Assembly (NCBI RefSeq): GCF_900100365.1
Contig: NZ_FNKU01000001.1
Coordinates: forward strand, 1,922,001 to 1,986,000
Length of the DNA stretch: 64,000 nt
Direction of reading: 5' to 3'
Origin: Pseudomonas cannabina
GTDB taxonomy: Bacteria > Pseudomonadota > Gammaproteobacteria > Pseudomonadales > Pseudomonadaceae
Shown here: one piece after another, positions 25,877 to 37,628 of the stretch
How the letters are laid out: each line of letters begins with the position of its first letter
Numbering within the stretch: position 1 is the stretch's first letter
Position numbers and translations under genes: made by a program
The notes under the pieces: model-generated
Database searches by the model: none
Told to the model about the DNA's origin: nothing
What the model saw: only the letters and a program-made list of their open reading frames with translations

Positions 25877-27307
25877 TCAGTTGTACTGGGTCACCAGCTT
25901 GGTGTTCAGGTATGCCTCGATGGCCTCGGTACCGCCTTCGGAGCCGTAGCCGGAATCCCTGATCCCGCCGAACGGCACTTCCGGCAAGCCGATGCCCTGA
26001 TGATTGATCGACAGCATGCCGGCTTCAATGTGGGTGCTCAGCGCCTGAGCAGTCTTCATCGACGTGGTGAATGCGTAGGACGCCAGCCCGAATGGCACAC
26101 GATTGGATTCGGCGATGGCCTCCTCGACCGTGTCGAACGGCACCAGCAGCGCGACCGGACCAAAAGGCTCTTCGTTCATGATGCGCATGGCAGGCGTCAA
26201 GCCGCTCAGCACCGTTGGTTCGAAGAAGTAACCCGGCCCGTTCATGGCCTTGCCACCGGCTGACAGCGTTGCACCGGCGCCCACTGCATCTTCAATCAGG
26301 TCCACCAGTGCCGGAATACGTCGGTCATTGGCCACCGGCCCCATGGTCGTGCCCGACTCCAGACCGTTACCGACCTTGATTTCGCGGGTCAGACCGACGA
26401 ATTTCTCGGTGAATGCGTCCAGCACCTTGCGCTGCACCAGAATACGCGTCGGTGATACGCAGACCTGCCCGGCGTTACGGAACTTGGCCGTGGCCAGTAC
26501 GCGAGCAGCGAGGTCAATGTCAGCATCGTCGAACACCAGAGCTGGCGCGTGCCCGCCCAGCTCCATGGTCGCGCGTTTCATGTGCTTGCCAGCCAACGCC
26601 GCGAGCTGCTTGCCGACCGGCGTAGAACCGGTAAACGTCACTTTGCGAATCACCGGGTGCGGAATCAGATAACCGGAAATTTCCGCTGGATCGCCATAAA
26701 CCAGACCAATAACGCCTGCTGGAACGCCAGCATCGGCAAACGCCCGAATCAACTCAGCAGGTGACGCAGGTGTCTCTTCCGGAGCCTTGACGATGATCGA
26801 GCAGCCGGCCGCCAGCGCCGAAGACAGTTTGCGCACCACCTGATTGATCGGGAAGTTCCACGGAGTGAACGCGGCGACCGGACCGACCGGTTCCTTGATG
26901 ACCTTCTGCTCGATGGACACGCCACGCGACGGTACAAGGCGGCCATACGAGCGGCGGCCCTCTTCGGCCAGCCAGTCGACGACATCCGCAGCCGAAAGGG
27001 TTTCCATACGCGCTTCGGCGAGCGGCTTGCCCTGCTCTTGGGTCATGATCCGGGCAATGCTGTCGGCACGCTCGCGCAGCAGATTGGCGGCTTTTTGCAT
27101 GATTTTGTAACGATCGTAGGCCGACGTGCTGCGCCAGGTGGCAAAGCCGCGCTCGGCTGCTGCAAGCGCTTCGTCAAGATCGGCGATACCGGCGTGCGCC
27201 ACGCTGCCCAGCGACTCGCCAGTGGCAGGATTGATCACTGGCAGGCTGCGGTTATCGCGGCTGGCGCGCCATTGGCCGTCGATATAAAGCTGTACGTCTG
27301 GATACAT
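25877..27307 (-). CDS. NAD(P)-dependent succinate-semialdehyde dehydrogenase-type aldehyde dehydrogenase
   Basis: 476 aa aldehyde dehydrogenase. The catalytic Glu lies in [18 protein letters not shown] and the catalytic Cys in [11 protein letters not shown]. The C-terminal block [20 protein letters not shown] is typical of GabD and ketoglutarate-semialdehyde dehydrogenases. Oxidises a semialdehyde to the acid. It is the first of three same-strand oxidoreductase genes, but gaps of over 150 bp make a single operon uncertain. Confidence 0.88.
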   Translation of the reverse strand: MYPDVQLYIDGQWRASRDNRSLPVINPATGESLGSVAHAGIADLDEALAAAERGFATWRSTSAYDRYKIMQKAANLLRERADSIARIMTQEQGKPLAEARMETLSAADVVDWLAEEGRRSYGRLVPSRGVSIEQKVIKEPVGPVAAFTPWNFPINQVVRKLSSALAAGCSIIVKAPEETPASPAELIRAFADAGVPAGVIGLVYGDPAEISGYLIPHPVIRKVTFTGSTPVGKQLAALAGKHMKRATMELGGHAPALVFDDADIDLAARVLATAKFRNAGQVCVSPTRILVQRKVLDAFTEKFVGLTREIKVGNGLESGTTMGPVANDRRIPALVDLIEDAVGAGATLSAGGKAMNGPGYFFEPTVLSGLTPAMRIMNEEPFGPVALLVPFDTVEEAIAESNRVPFGLASYAFTTSMKTAQALSTHIEAGMLSINHQGIGLPEVPFGGIRDSGYGSEGGTEAIEAYLNTKLVTQYN

Positions 27308-27462
27308 CGGAATTCTCCATGATGATTAGGAGGAAATCGCTCGAAAAAGCGGTGTGGCATTTAGGAAGGTAATACATGTCGGGTCAAGCAACATCGGGGG
27401 CTTGCGGGGAGAGGCGCACCCTGTCAGGTGCCCGCGCTGGACACCGGACAGGTCATACCACA

Positions 27463-28323
27463 TTACAGAATCGGTTTGCCGCCCGTCACACCATAACGCG
27501 AACCCGAGATGTAACTGGCTTCGTCGGAGGCCAGCAGCACATAGATCGGAGAAACCTCGACCGGCTGACCGGGGCGGCCCAGCGGGGTCTCGGCGCCGAA
27601 GCTTTTCACGTCTTCGTCGGTCATGGTTGCTGGAATCAGCGGGGTCCAGATCGGGCCGGGTGCCACGCTGTTCACGCGAATACCCTTGTCGCCCAGTAAC
27701 TGCGCCAGGCCACCGGTGAAGTTGGCAATCGCACCTTTGGTGGTCGCGTAAGGCAACAGCGTCGGCTTGGGCATGTCCGAGTTGACCGAACTGGTGTTGA
27801 TGATCGATCCGCCACGTGGCATGTGCGGAACCGCAGCCTTGCAGATCCGAAACATCGCGGTGATGTTGATATCGAAGGTTTTGACCCACTCTTCGTCGGA
27901 GATCTCTTCCAGCGTTTCGTGATTCATCTGGAACGCGGCGTTGTTGACCAGCACGTCGATACGGCCAAACTCGGCGACCGTCTTGCTGACGATGTCTTCG
28001 CATTGCTGTTTCTGCGCCAGATCGCCCGGCAACAACAGGCATTTTCTGCCAGCCTCTTCGACCCAACGCTTGGTTTCTTCAGCATCTTCGTGCTCGTCCA
28101 AGTACGAAATCGCGACCTGCGCACCTTCCCGAGCGAAGGCAATCGCCACGGCGCGGCCAATGCCGCTGTCAGCGCCGGTAATCAGTGCGATCTTGTCTTT
28201 GAGGCGGCCAGAGCCCTTGTAGCTCTTTTCGCCGCAATCCGGGTACGGGTCCATTTTGCCCTGCAGGCCTGGAACCTGTTGCGGCTGACTGGCAAACGGT
28301 GGTTTTGGGTAGTCTTCATTCAT
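27463..28323 (-). CDS. SDR oxidoreductase (YdaD/YhdF/GsiB-associated stress type)
   Basis: 286 aa. Has the N-terminal extension typical of this SDR group, TGADSGIGRAVAIAFAREGA for NAD(P) binding, NNAA, and the active-site Y-x3-K in PYATTKGA. Family members are general-stress or glucose/aldehyde dehydrogenases. An AAGGAGACG ribosome-binding site precedes the ATG. Confidence 0.88.
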   Translation of the reverse strand: MNEDYPKPPFASQPQQVPGLQGKMDPYPDCGEKSYKGSGRLKDKIALITGADSGIGRAVAIAFAREGAQVAISYLDEHEDAEETKRWVEEAGRKCLLLPGDLAQKQQCEDIVSKTVAEFGRIDVLVNNAAFQMNHETLEEISDEEWVKTFDINITAMFRICKAAVPHMPRGGSIINTSSVNSDMPKPTLLPYATTKGAIANFTGGLAQLLGDKGIRVNSVAPGPIWTPLIPATMTDEDVKSFGAETPLGRPGQPVEVSPIYVLLASDEASYISGSRYGVTGGKPIL

Positions 28324-28409
28324 CTGGATACGTCTCCTTGAACGGTAACAACCCTTGTCGGCGGCACTGTGGCCGGGCCCGACAAGGGGGTTGGTGCAGG
28401 CTGCGACAA

Positions 28410-29549
28410 TCAGGCGCCAGGCTTGAGCACGACTTTGGTCCAGCCCTCATCACGAGCATCGAAATGCCCATAGGCCGCCGGGCCTTCTTCCAGCTTCAGG
28501 CGGTGGGAAATGATCTGCGAAGGCTTGGCACGGTCGTGATGAATCAGCTCGGCCAACCGACGGTTGTAAGCCTTGACGTTGGCCTGGCCGGTGCGGATCT
28601 GCTGGCCCTTGAACCAGAACGAGCCGAAGTCGAAGGCCATCTTGCCTTCCTTCGCCAGGTCGTTGTGAACACCCGGATCCTGTGGCACGAACACGCCTAC
28701 GACGCCGATTCCCCCGGTCGCCTTGGTCGAGGCCACGAGGTTGTTCATCGTGACGTGATTGGCTTCGTGACCATGCCGGTCACAGCACTGATAACCGACG
28801 CACTCGCAACCCCGATCGGTGCCTTTGCCATTGGTCAGGTCGAGAATCTGATCCACAGCGCCCTGCTCCAGCGAGTTGATCGGCGTCGCCCCCATCTTCG
28901 CCGCGAGGGCCAGACGGTCCGGGTGGCTATCGACCACAAACACTTGCGAAGCGCCCTTGATCATTGCCGAGTGCGCGGCCATCAGGCCAACCGGCCCAGC
29001 GCCGTAAATGGCCACGCTTTCACCCGGCAGCAAACCCGCCAGCTCGGTGGCATGCCAGCCGGTCGGGAAGATATCCGAGAGCATGACGTAATCGTCTTCG
29101 CGCTCGGACGCATCTTCTGGCAGCAGCAGGCAATTGAAGTCAGCGTACGGCACGCGCAGCAGCTCGGCCTGGCCGCCTTCATGGTCGCCCATGTCGGCAA
29201 AGCCATACGCTGCGCCAGCACTGCCCGGGTTGGCGGTCAGGCAATAACCGGTCAGGCCTTTCTCGCAGTTTTCGCAGAAACCACAACCGATGTTGAACGG
29301 CAGGCAGACCCAGTCCCCCACTTTGATGCGGTCAACACCTGCGCCGACCTCGATGACCTGGCCCATGTTCTCATGGCCAAAGATACGCCCGGTTTCGAAC
29401 GAGGTCCGACCTTCGTACATGTGCAGGTCCGAACCACAGATATTGGTGGAAGTCACTCTGATCAGAGCGTCTGTCGGCTTCTCTATTTTCGCATCCGGTA
29501 CGTTCTTGACACTGACGTCACGCGGACCGCTATAGACGATCGCTTTCAT
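28410..29549 (-). CDS. fdhA: Glutathione-independent formaldehyde dehydrogenase
   Basis: 379 aa zinc enzyme that dismutates or oxidises formaldehyde with tightly bound NAD, without glutathione. Zn ligands appear in NICGSDLHMYEGRT and GHENMG, and the structural Cys cluster in CGFCENCEKGLTGYC. The segment GCECVGYQCCDRHGHE is a hallmark of the P. putida-type enzyme. The start ATG has an AGGAGAGCC ribosome-binding site. Diverges from the cluster beginning at 29808. Confidence 0.88.
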   Translation of the reverse strand: MKAIVYSGPRDVSVKNVPDAKIEKPTDALIRVTSTNICGSDLHMYEGRTSFETGRIFGHENMGQVIEVGAGVDRIKVGDWVCLPFNIGCGFCENCEKGLTGYCLTANPGSAGAAYGFADMGDHEGGQAELLRVPYADFNCLLLPEDASEREDDYVMLSDIFPTGWHATELAGLLPGESVAIYGAGPVGLMAAHSAMIKGASQVFVVDSHPDRLALAAKMGATPINSLEQGAVDQILDLTNGKGTDRGCECVGYQCCDRHGHEANHVTMNNLVASTKATGGIGVVGVFVPQDPGVHNDLAKEGKMAFDFGSFWFKGQQIRTGQANVKAYNRRLAELIHHDRAKPSQIISHRLKLEEGPAAYGHFDARDEGWTKVVLKPGA

Positions 29550-29758
29550 ATCCGGCTCTCCTGAGCTTAAAAATTCGCTGCAGCTTTTTACGGCTCACCG
29601 AATGTCTGTCACAACGAGAACTGGCATGTTCAAAACGATTGCCCGCACACCTGACGAGCGGTCATGGACGACGAAGACGGAGTCCACACTTCACAGCGGT
29701 TCAAGAGCAATCAAGTTGACGGATACACGCGTAAATAAGCGTTTGCACGCCTAATCTT

Positions 29759-29770
29759 ATGGTATACCAT
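29759..29770. promoter_or_regulatory. Candidate operator, ATGGTATACCAT palindrome
   Basis: A perfect 12-bp palindrome, 37 bp before the AA_synth gene. The same sequence with one change occurs at 35176-35187. Such symmetric TGGTATACCA sites are typical for FadR-subfamily GntR regulators, and one (33448-34200) is encoded between the two sites. Confidence 0.6.
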
Positions 29771-29807
29771 CATACGAAATACAAAGTAGCTGCTCCTGGA
29801 GTCGTTC

Positions 29808-30398
29808 ATGAGCTTTGAAATTCGCAAGATCGTCAATTACACCGAAGAAACCCTCATAGAAGGCGGCAAAGCCACCGACAAGCCGGTCACCATGGTTGGC
29901 CTGGCGGTCGTGATCAAGAACCCATGGCTGGGCCGTGGCTTTGTCGAGGATCTCAAGCCGGAAATTCGCGCCAACTGCTCGGATCTGGGTGAACTGATGG
30001 TCAAACGCCTCACCGATGCCATCGGCGGTGCAGACCGGATCGAGGCCTACGGCAAGGCGGCGGTGGTTGGTACGGACGGCGAAATCGAACACGCCTCGGC
30101 GGTGATCCACACCCTGCGCTTCGGCAATCACTACCGCGAAGCGGTAAAAGCCAAGAGCTACCTGAGCTTCACCAACAAGCGCGGCGGCCCTGGCACTTCC
30201 ATTCAGATCCCGATGATGCACAAGGACGATGAAGGCCTGCGTTCGCACTACATCACCCTGGAAATGCACATCGAAGACGCGCCGCGCGCCGACGAGATCA
30301 TTGTCGTGCTGGGCGCTGCCAATGGCGGGCGTCTGCACCCGCGCATTGGCAATCGCTACCTCGATCTGGAAGAACTGGCTGCCGAAAAGGCGCAGTAA
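29808..30398 (+). CDS. AA_synth (DUF1185) family protein
   Basis: 196 aa, resembling the amino acid synthesis family. Hallmarks are VGLAVVIKNPWLGRGF near the N-terminus and the C-terminal ANGGRLHPRIGNRYLD. Biochemical function is not established. It heads a five-gene run (hydrolase, aldehyde dehydrogenase, flavin reductase, GntR) and lies directly behind the palindromic operator. CCTGGAGTCGTTC supplies the ribosome-binding site. Confidence 0.85.
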   Translation: MSFEIRKIVNYTEETLIEGGKATDKPVTMVGLAVVIKNPWLGRGFVEDLKPEIRANCSDLGELMVKRLTDAIGGADRIEAYGKAAVVGTDGEIEHASAVIHTLRFGNHYREAVKAKSYLSFTNKRGGPGTSIQIPMMHKDDEGLRSHYITLEMHIEDAPRADEIIVVLGAANGGRLHPRIGNRYLDLEELAAEKAQ

Positions 30399-30431
30399 TC
30401 GTCCCTATCACTTTCTGCGCAGGAGCGATCC

Positions 30432-31265
30432 ATGACTCAGCTCACCGCTGAACGCACCCCGGCGGGTACCAGCTATCTGGCTACCGGCCAAGGTCACCCT
30501 GTGGTGTTGATTCACGGGGTGGGCCTGAATAAAGAGATGTGGGGCGGCCAGATCGTAGGGCTGGCGCCGCATTATCAGGTCATTGCCTACGACATGCTCG
30601 GGCATGGCGCCAGCCCGCGCCCCGATCCGGACACCGGCCTGCCAGGCTATGCCGAGCAATTGCGCGAGCTGCTGGCGCACCTTGGCCTGACGCAGGCAAC
30701 GGTGATCGGCTTCTCGATGGGCGGGCTGGTGGCACGCGCATTCGCGCTGCAGTTTCCCCAGCACCTCTCGGGGCTGGTCATTCTCAACAGCGTCTTCAAT
30801 CGCAGCCCGGAACAGCGCGCGCGCGTCGTCGAGCGCACCAGTCAAGCAGCCGAGCACGGTCCGGATGCCAACGCCGCCGAGGCCTTGTCACGCTGGTTCA
30901 GCCGCGAGTATCAGGCGGCCAATCCGGCGCAGATCGCGGCCATCCGGCAAAATCTTGCCAGCAACGACCCGCAGGGCTACCTGACCACGTACAAGCTGTT
31001 TGCCACTCAGGATATGTACCGCGCGGAGGATCTGGGCGATATTCGCGCACCGACATTGATCGCCACTGGCGAGCTGGACCCTGGCTCCACACCGGAAATG
31101 GCCCGTGAACTGGCCATGCGCATCCGCGGTGCCGAAGTTGCGATACTGCCTGATCAGCGCCACATGATGCCGGTGGAGTCTCCGCGCCTGGTCAACCAGG
31201 TGTTGCTCGACTTTCTGGACAAGTCGGCGTCCGTTCACAATTCGATAAAGGGGATCGTTGCATGA
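30432..31265 (+). CDS. Alpha/beta-fold hydrolase
   Basis: 277 aa. Oxyanion-hole HGVGLNKEMW, nucleophile elbow GFSMGG with catalytic Ser, acid Asp in GELDPGSTP and His in DQRHMMPVE. Resembles enol-lactone or amide hydrolases of ring-cleavage pathways. The stop overlaps the aldehyde dehydrogenase start by 4 bp (ATGA), so translation is coupled. The substrate is unknown. Confidence 0.88.
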   Translation: MTQLTAERTPAGTSYLATGQGHPVVLIHGVGLNKEMWGGQIVGLAPHYQVIAYDMLGHGASPRPDPDTGLPGYAEQLRELLAHLGLTQATVIGFSMGGLVARAFALQFPQHLSGLVILNSVFNRSPEQRARVVERTSQAAEHGPDANAAEALSRWFSREYQAANPAQIAAIRQNLASNDPQGYLTTYKLFATQDMYRAEDLGDIRAPTLIATGELDPGSTPEMARELAMRIRGAEVAILPDQRHMMPVESPRLVNQVLLDFLDKSASVHNSIKGIVA

Positions 31266-32743
31266 GCCTTACCCGCTTTCAGATGTGCATCGACGGCCAG
31301 TGGGTCGATGCGCTGTCCGGCAAGACCTTCGACAGCCTCAACCCGGCACTGGCCGAACCTTGGGCGCAATTGCCCGACGCCGATGAAGCGGACGTCGAAC
31401 GCGCTGTGCAAGCGGCGCAAAAAGCCTTCGAAAGCCCGGCATGGCGCGGTCTGACGGGCACCGCACGCGGCAAGCTGCTGCGCAGGCTGGGTGACCTGAT
31501 CGCCGAGAACAAGGAGCAACTGGCACAACTGGAAAGCCGCGACAACGGCAAGCTGATTCGTGAAACCCGTGGCCAGGTCAGTTACCTGCCAGAGTTCTTT
31601 CACTACACCGCCGGGCTGGCTGACAAACTCGAAGGCGGCACCCTGCCCCTCGACAAGCCTGACCTGTTTGCCTACACCGTGCACGAACCGATGGGTGTGG
31701 TGGCCGGGATAATTCCCTGGAACAGCCCGCTGTACCTGACCGCCATCAAGCTCGCTCCGGCGCTGGCGGCAGGCAACACCATCGTCCTCAAGCCTTCGGA
31801 ACACGCCTCGGCCACCGTGCTGGAACTGGCGCGACTGGCGCTTGAAGCAGGCATTCCGCCCGGCGTGGTCAACGTCATCACCGGTTACGGCCCCACCACC
31901 GGCGCAGCCCTGACCCGCCACCCGCTGGTGCGCAAGATTGCCTTCACCGGCGGCGCTGCCACGGCACGTCACGTGGTGCGCAGCAGCGCCGAAAACTTTG
32001 CAAAGCTGTCGCTGGAACTGGGCGGCAAGTCACCCAACATCATTTTTGCCGACGCCGACCTGGACAGTGCCATCAACGGCGCAGTCGCCGGTATCTATGC
32101 CGCATCCGGGCAAAGCTGTGTGTCCGGCTCGCGCCTGTTGGTGCAGGATGACATCTACGACGAATTCGTAGAGCGCCTGGTCGAACGTGCGAGCCGGATC
32201 CGCATCGGCAACCCTCAGGACGAAACCACTGAAATGGGCCCGATGGCCACCGCTCAACAGCTGGCGGTAGTCGAAGGCCTGGTGGCCGACGCGCTAGCCG
32301 AAGGGGCGCGCCTGCGCCTGGGCGGCAAGCGGCCCGAACTGGACAGCAAAGGCTGGTTTTATGAGCCGACGCTGTTCGAGTGCGACCACAACTCGATGAA
32401 GATCATGCAGGAAGAAGTGTTCGGTCCTGTGGCATCAGTGATTAGGTTCAAGGACGAAGCCGAAGCACTGGCGATTGCCAACGACTCGCAGTTCGGCCTG
32501 GCCGCCGGAATCTGGACCCGCGACCTGGGCCGCGCCCACCGGCTGGCTCGGAATATTCGTTCCGGTATCATCTGGGTCAACACGTATCGCGCCGTATCGG
32601 CCATGGCGCCCATCGGCGGTTTCAAAAACAGCGGCTACGGCCGCGAGAGCGGGATAGACTCCGTGCTGGCCTACACCGAACTGAAAACGGTGTGGATCAA
32701 CCTTTCGCAGGCGCCCATGCCTGATCCATTTGTCATGCGTTAA
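31262..32743 (+). CDS. Aldehyde dehydrogenase
   Basis: 493 aa NAD(P)-dependent aldehyde dehydrogenase. Catalytic Glu in LELGGKSPNIIFADADLD, catalytic Cys in ASGQSCVSGSR; the Asn of PWNSPL is present. Likely oxidises the aldehyde formed by the pathway in this operon. It begins inside the hydrolase stop codon (4-bp overlap) and is followed after 13 bp by flavin reductase. Confidence 0.9.
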   Translation: MSLTRFQMCIDGQWVDALSGKTFDSLNPALAEPWAQLPDADEADVERAVQAAQKAFESPAWRGLTGTARGKLLRRLGDLIAENKEQLAQLESRDNGKLIRETRGQVSYLPEFFHYTAGLADKLEGGTLPLDKPDLFAYTVHEPMGVVAGIIPWNSPLYLTAIKLAPALAAGNTIVLKPSEHASATVLELARLALEAGIPPGVVNVITGYGPTTGAALTRHPLVRKIAFTGGAATARHVVRSSAENFAKLSLELGGKSPNIIFADADLDSAINGAVAGIYAASGQSCVSGSRLLVQDDIYDEFVERLVERASRIRIGNPQDETTEMGPMATAQQLAVVEGLVADALAEGARLRLGGKRPELDSKGWFYEPTLFECDHNSMKIMQEEVFGPVASVIRFKDEAEALAIANDSQFGLAAGIWTRDLGRAHRLARNIRSGIIWVNTYRAVSAMAPIGGFKNSGYGRESGIDSVLAYTELKTVWINLSQAPMPDPFVMR

Positions 32744-32756
32744 CGAGGCCACTGCG

Positions 32757-33242
32757 ATGATTGAACCGAGTATCTACAAAGAAGTCATGGCGTCATTCCC
32801 TTCTGGCGTGACGATTGTCACCACACTGGACCCCGAGGGCAATCTGGTCGGCATCACCGCCAGCGCGTTCAGTGCGCTGTCCATTGACCCGGCGCTGGTG
32901 CTGTTCTGCCCCAACTACGCGTCCGACACTTATCCGGTGCTGCGCGACAGCAAGAAGTTTGCGATTCACCTGTTGTCTGCCGATCAGCAAGTCGAGGCCT
33001 ACGCGTTCGCCAGCAAGGGCAAAGACAAGACCAAGGGCATCGAATGGCAGTTGAGCGCGCTGGGCAACCCGTTGCTGGACAAGGCCACGGCGATCATCGA
33101 GTGCGAATTGTGGCGCGAATATGACGGCGGTGATCACGCGATCATCGTCGGCGCGGTGAAAAACCTGATTCTGCCGGCGATCCCGGTAACCCCGATGATC
33201 TATCACCGGGGCAAGATGGGGGCGCTTGCGCCGATCGTCTGA
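32757..33242 (+). CDS. Flavin reductase (HpaC/split-barrel type)
   Basis: 161 aa. The FMN-binding split-barrel motif FPSGVTIVTT near residues 12-21 and GITASAFSALSIDP are conserved, with the C-terminal HAIIVGAVKNL block. It supplies reduced flavin to a partner monooxygenase. No such monooxygenase lies in this operon, so the partner must be elsewhere or lost. I start at ATG 32757 behind GAGGCCACTGCG. Confidence 0.87.
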   Translation: MIEPSIYKEVMASFPSGVTIVTTLDPEGNLVGITASAFSALSIDPALVLFCPNYASDTYPVLRDSKKFAIHLLSADQQVEAYAFASKGKDKTKGIEWQLSALGNPLLDKATAIIECELWREYDGGDHAIIVGAVKNLILPAIPVTPMIYHRGKMGALAPIV

Positions 33243-33447
33243 GGCTGCGGCGGGGGCTTTTGGTGGTGGCAGGCATCGGCGTGATAAACTCGGCCGCGAC
33301 CCGGGTTCAAAGCTCCGGGGCATGCAGCAGCCCGCGCGTTTCGCGGGCTGACGACATGAGCAGGGCGTTGGTTACGATCATGTCTACCGTCATGTTTTTT
33401 ACACCGCCAGCCTTTTTACATTGACAGCCCAATACCGAGCACACCCG

Positions 33448-35126
<1,679 letters not shown>

Positions 35127-35175
35127 CGCGATCTCACTGTTTCATTGATTGGGAATCTGTGAAATATTCTGTCTT

Positions 35176-35187
35176 ATGGTATACCAC
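35176..35187. promoter_or_regulatory. Candidate operator, ATGGTATACCAC
   Basis: Eleven of twelve bases match the palindrome at 29759-29770. It lies in the divergent gap, 34 bp before the ribBX start and 50 bp before the DUF1330 start. Confidence 0.6.
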
Positions 35188-35220
35188 GATTTAGTCATCC
35201 ATTAAACCGGGATCCCGAGC

Positions 35221-36330
35221 ATGGCATTCGATCGCATCGAAGACATTATTGAAGACTACCGCCAAGGCAAGATGGTCTTGCTGGTCGACGACGAAGACCG
35301 GGAGAACGAAGGTGATCTGCTGCTGGCCGCCGACTGCTGTTCGGCGCAGGCCATCAGCTTCATGGCCCGTGAGGCACGCGGGCTGATCTGCCTGACGCTG
35401 ACCGATGAGCATTGCCAGCGTCTGGGCCTGGAACAGATGGTGCCGAGCAACGGCAGCGTATTCGCCACCGCCTTCACAGTGTCCATCGAGGCCACCACCG
35501 GCGTGACCACCGGCATCAGCGCTGCGGATCGCGCCCGCACGGTGCAGGCAGCGGTCAATCCGGCTGCAATTCCCGAAGACCTCGTGCAGCCAGGCCATAT
35601 CTTCCCGTTGCGTGCGCGGGACGGCGGCGTCCTCACTCGCGCCGGTCACACCGAGGCAGGCTGCGATCTCGCAAGGCTGGCCGGTTTTACGCCCGCGTCG
35701 GTCATTGTCGAAGTCATGAACGACGACGGCAGCATGGCGCGGCGTCCGGACCTGGAGCGGTTCGCGGAAAAGCACGGTATTCGCATCGGCACCATTGCCG
35801 ACCTGATTCACTACCGGCTGAGCACCGAACACACCATCGTCAGAATCGGTGAGCGCGAACTGCCCACGGTGCACGGCACCTTCCGCCTGTTCAGCTATGA
35901 AGACCGCATCGAAGGTGGCGTGCACATGGCCATGGTGATGGGCGAGATTCGCCGTGACAACCCCACGCTGGTGCGCGTGCATGTGGTCGATCCACTGCGT
36001 GACCTGGTCGGTGCAGAATACACCGGCCCCGCCAGCTGGACGTTATGGGCGGCTCTGCAACGGGTCGCCGAAGAAGGACGCGGCGTGGTCGTGGTGCTGG
36101 CCAATCACGAATCCTCCCAAGCCTTGCTGGAGCGCATTCCACAACTCACTCAGCCGCCCCGGCAATATACACGTTCGCAATCGCGCATCTATTCCGAAGT
36201 CGGTACCGGTGCGCAGATCTTGCAGGACCTGGGCGTCGGCAAGCTGCGTCACCTTGGCCCGCCGCTGAAATACGCCGGCCTGACCGGCTACGATCTGGAA
36301 GTGATTGAAAGCATTCCGTTTCCCGGCTGA
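35221..36330 (+). CDS. ribB: RibBX: 3,4-dihydroxy-2-butanone 4-phosphate synthase fused to a degenerate GTP cyclohydrolase II domain
   Basis: 369 aa. Residues 1-205 are a complete RibB domain with DDEDRENEGDLLLAA and GHTEAGCDLARLAG, making the four-carbon riboflavin precursor from ribulose 5-phosphate. Residues about 206-369 match the RibA fold, but the Cys-rich zinc site (C-x10-C-x-C) of GTP cyclohydrolase II is absent (region reads DLVGAEYTGPASW), so that activity is probably lost. Such RibBX hybrids are known. Its place beside flavin-using enzymes and its operator suggest it boosts flavin supply for this pathway. Confidence 0.88.
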   Translation: MAFDRIEDIIEDYRQGKMVLLVDDEDRENEGDLLLAADCCSAQAISFMAREARGLICLTLTDEHCQRLGLEQMVPSNGSVFATAFTVSIEATTGVTTGISAADRARTVQAAVNPAAIPEDLVQPGHIFPLRARDGGVLTRAGHTEAGCDLARLAGFTPASVIVEVMNDDGSMARRPDLERFAEKHGIRIGTIADLIHYRLSTEHTIVRIGERELPTVHGTFRLFSYEDRIEGGVHMAMVMGEIRRDNPTLVRVHVVDPLRDLVGAEYTGPASWTLWAALQRVAEEGRGVVVVLANHESSQALLERIPQLTQPPRQYTRSQSRIYSEVGTGAQILQDLGVGKLRHLGPPLKYAGLTGYDLEVIESIPFPG

Positions 36331-36423
36331 TGCAGTGACGAACGGCCTTTGACCCTCGGCTTTCACGCTTGAAAAGCATCGAATGAAGGCATTTTGACAG
36401 GGCAAAACCCTTGCAGAAAGTTT

Positions 36424-36446
36424 GGAATACCATAATATGACATTCC
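36424..36446. promoter_or_regulatory. Possible weaker GntR-type site upstream of ABC importer
   Basis: GGAATACCAT shares 9 of 10 bases with GGTATACCAT. It sits in a TGGAAT...ATTCCA inverted arrangement, about 155 bp before the substrate-binding protein gene. Weaker than the other two sites. Confidence 0.35.
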
Positions 36447-36600
36447 ATAAACCGTAAGTTTTCGTCAGGTACACCCGGCACGGGACAGCATCAATAAAAG
36501 CACCTGACCGTTTCAAGTTTCGAGGCCCACTGGACCTACTGCTCCCGACTAAGCGGGCGACAAAAGCCCGCTCAAAAACACAACAAATGAGGGCGTGAAC

Positions 36601-37626
36601 ATGGTGTTTAACAAACGTGCAACGGCAGTCTTGGCAGCTGGGATGCTGGCTTTGTCGAGCGTTGCCGCCATCGCTGCCGAAAGCGTCAATTTCGTGAGCT
36701 GGGGCGGTTCCACGCAGGACTTCCAGAAACAAGCCTGGGCAGTACCCTTCAGCAAAACCAGCGGCATTACCGTGGTGCAGGATGGCCCGACTGACTACGG
36801 CAAACTCAAGGCCATGGTCGAAAGCGGTAACGTGCAGTGGGATGTGGTCGATGTCGAAGCCGACTTCGCCCTGCGCGCCGCCAGCGAAGGCCTGCTGGAG
36901 CCTCTCGATTTCAAGACCATCAAGCGCGACGAGATCGACAAGCGTTTTGTCACCGATCATGGCGCAGGCTCGTTCTTCTTCTCCTTCGTCCTCGGCTTCA
37001 ACGAGAGCAAAGTAGGCGCCAAACCGCCTGCCGATTGGTCCGCCATGTTCGACACCAAGACCTGGCCCGGCAAACGCGCCCTGTACAAATGGCCTAGCCC
37101 CGGCGTACTCGAGCTGGCCCTGCTGGCAGATGGCGTAGCGCCCGACAAACTCTACCCGCTGGACCTGGACCGTGCCTTCAAGAAACTCGACACCATCAAG
37201 AAAGACATCGTCTGGTGGGGCGGCGGTGCGCAATCGCAGCAACTGCTGGCTTCTGGCGAAGTGTCGATGGGCCAGATGTGGAACGGCCGGGTCTACGCCC
37301 TGCAACAGGACGGCGCGCCGGTGGGCGTGAGCTGGAAGCAGAACCTGGTCATGGCTGATTTTCTGGTGGTGCCCAAAGGCGCAAAAAACAAGGACGCTGC
37401 GATGAAGTTCATCGCCAATGCGACCAGCGCCAAAGGTCAGGCCGACTTCTCCAACCTCAGCGCCTACGCGCCGGTCAACACCCAGAGCGTGGCGCGACTG
37501 GACTCCACGCTGGCGCCTAACCTGCCGACCGCGCATGTTGCCGACCAGATCACCCTCGACTTCGCCTATTGGGCCAAGAACGGTGCGGACATTGCGACAC
37601 GGTGGAACGAATGGCTGGTCAAGTAA
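36601..37626 (+). CDS. ABC transporter substrate-binding protein (PotD/spermidine-putrescine class)
   Basis: 341 aa periplasmic solute-binding protein. Signal peptide of about 27 residues ending AAIAAES. The mature start NFVSWGGSTQDFQKQAW and DVVDVEADFAL are typical of the polyamine/opine class. I use ATG 36601; a GTG two codons earlier is also possible. It is the first gene of a four-gene importer (binding protein, two permeases, ATPase). The ligand may be the substrate of the adjacent catabolic genes rather than a polyamine. Confidence 0.87.
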   Translation: MVFNKRATAVLAAGMLALSSVAAIAAESVNFVSWGGSTQDFQKQAWAVPFSKTSGITVVQDGPTDYGKLKAMVESGNVQWDVVDVEADFALRAASEGLLEPLDFKTIKRDEIDKRFVTDHGAGSFFFSFVLGFNESKVGAKPPADWSAMFDTKTWPGKRALYKWPSPGVLELALLADGVAPDKLYPLDLDRAFKKLDTIKKDIVWWGGGAQSQQLLASGEVSMGQMWNGRVYALQQDGAPVGVSWKQNLVMADFLVVPKGAKNKDAAMKFIANATSAKGQADFSNLSAYAPVNTQSVARLDSTLAPNLPTAHVADQITLDFAYWAKNGADIATRWNEWLVK

Positions 37627-37628
37627 AA

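Noticed and set aside
28299-29564. 421-codon plus-strand frame opposite fdhA
   Set aside because: Antisense shadow of a strongly supported zinc dehydrogenase.
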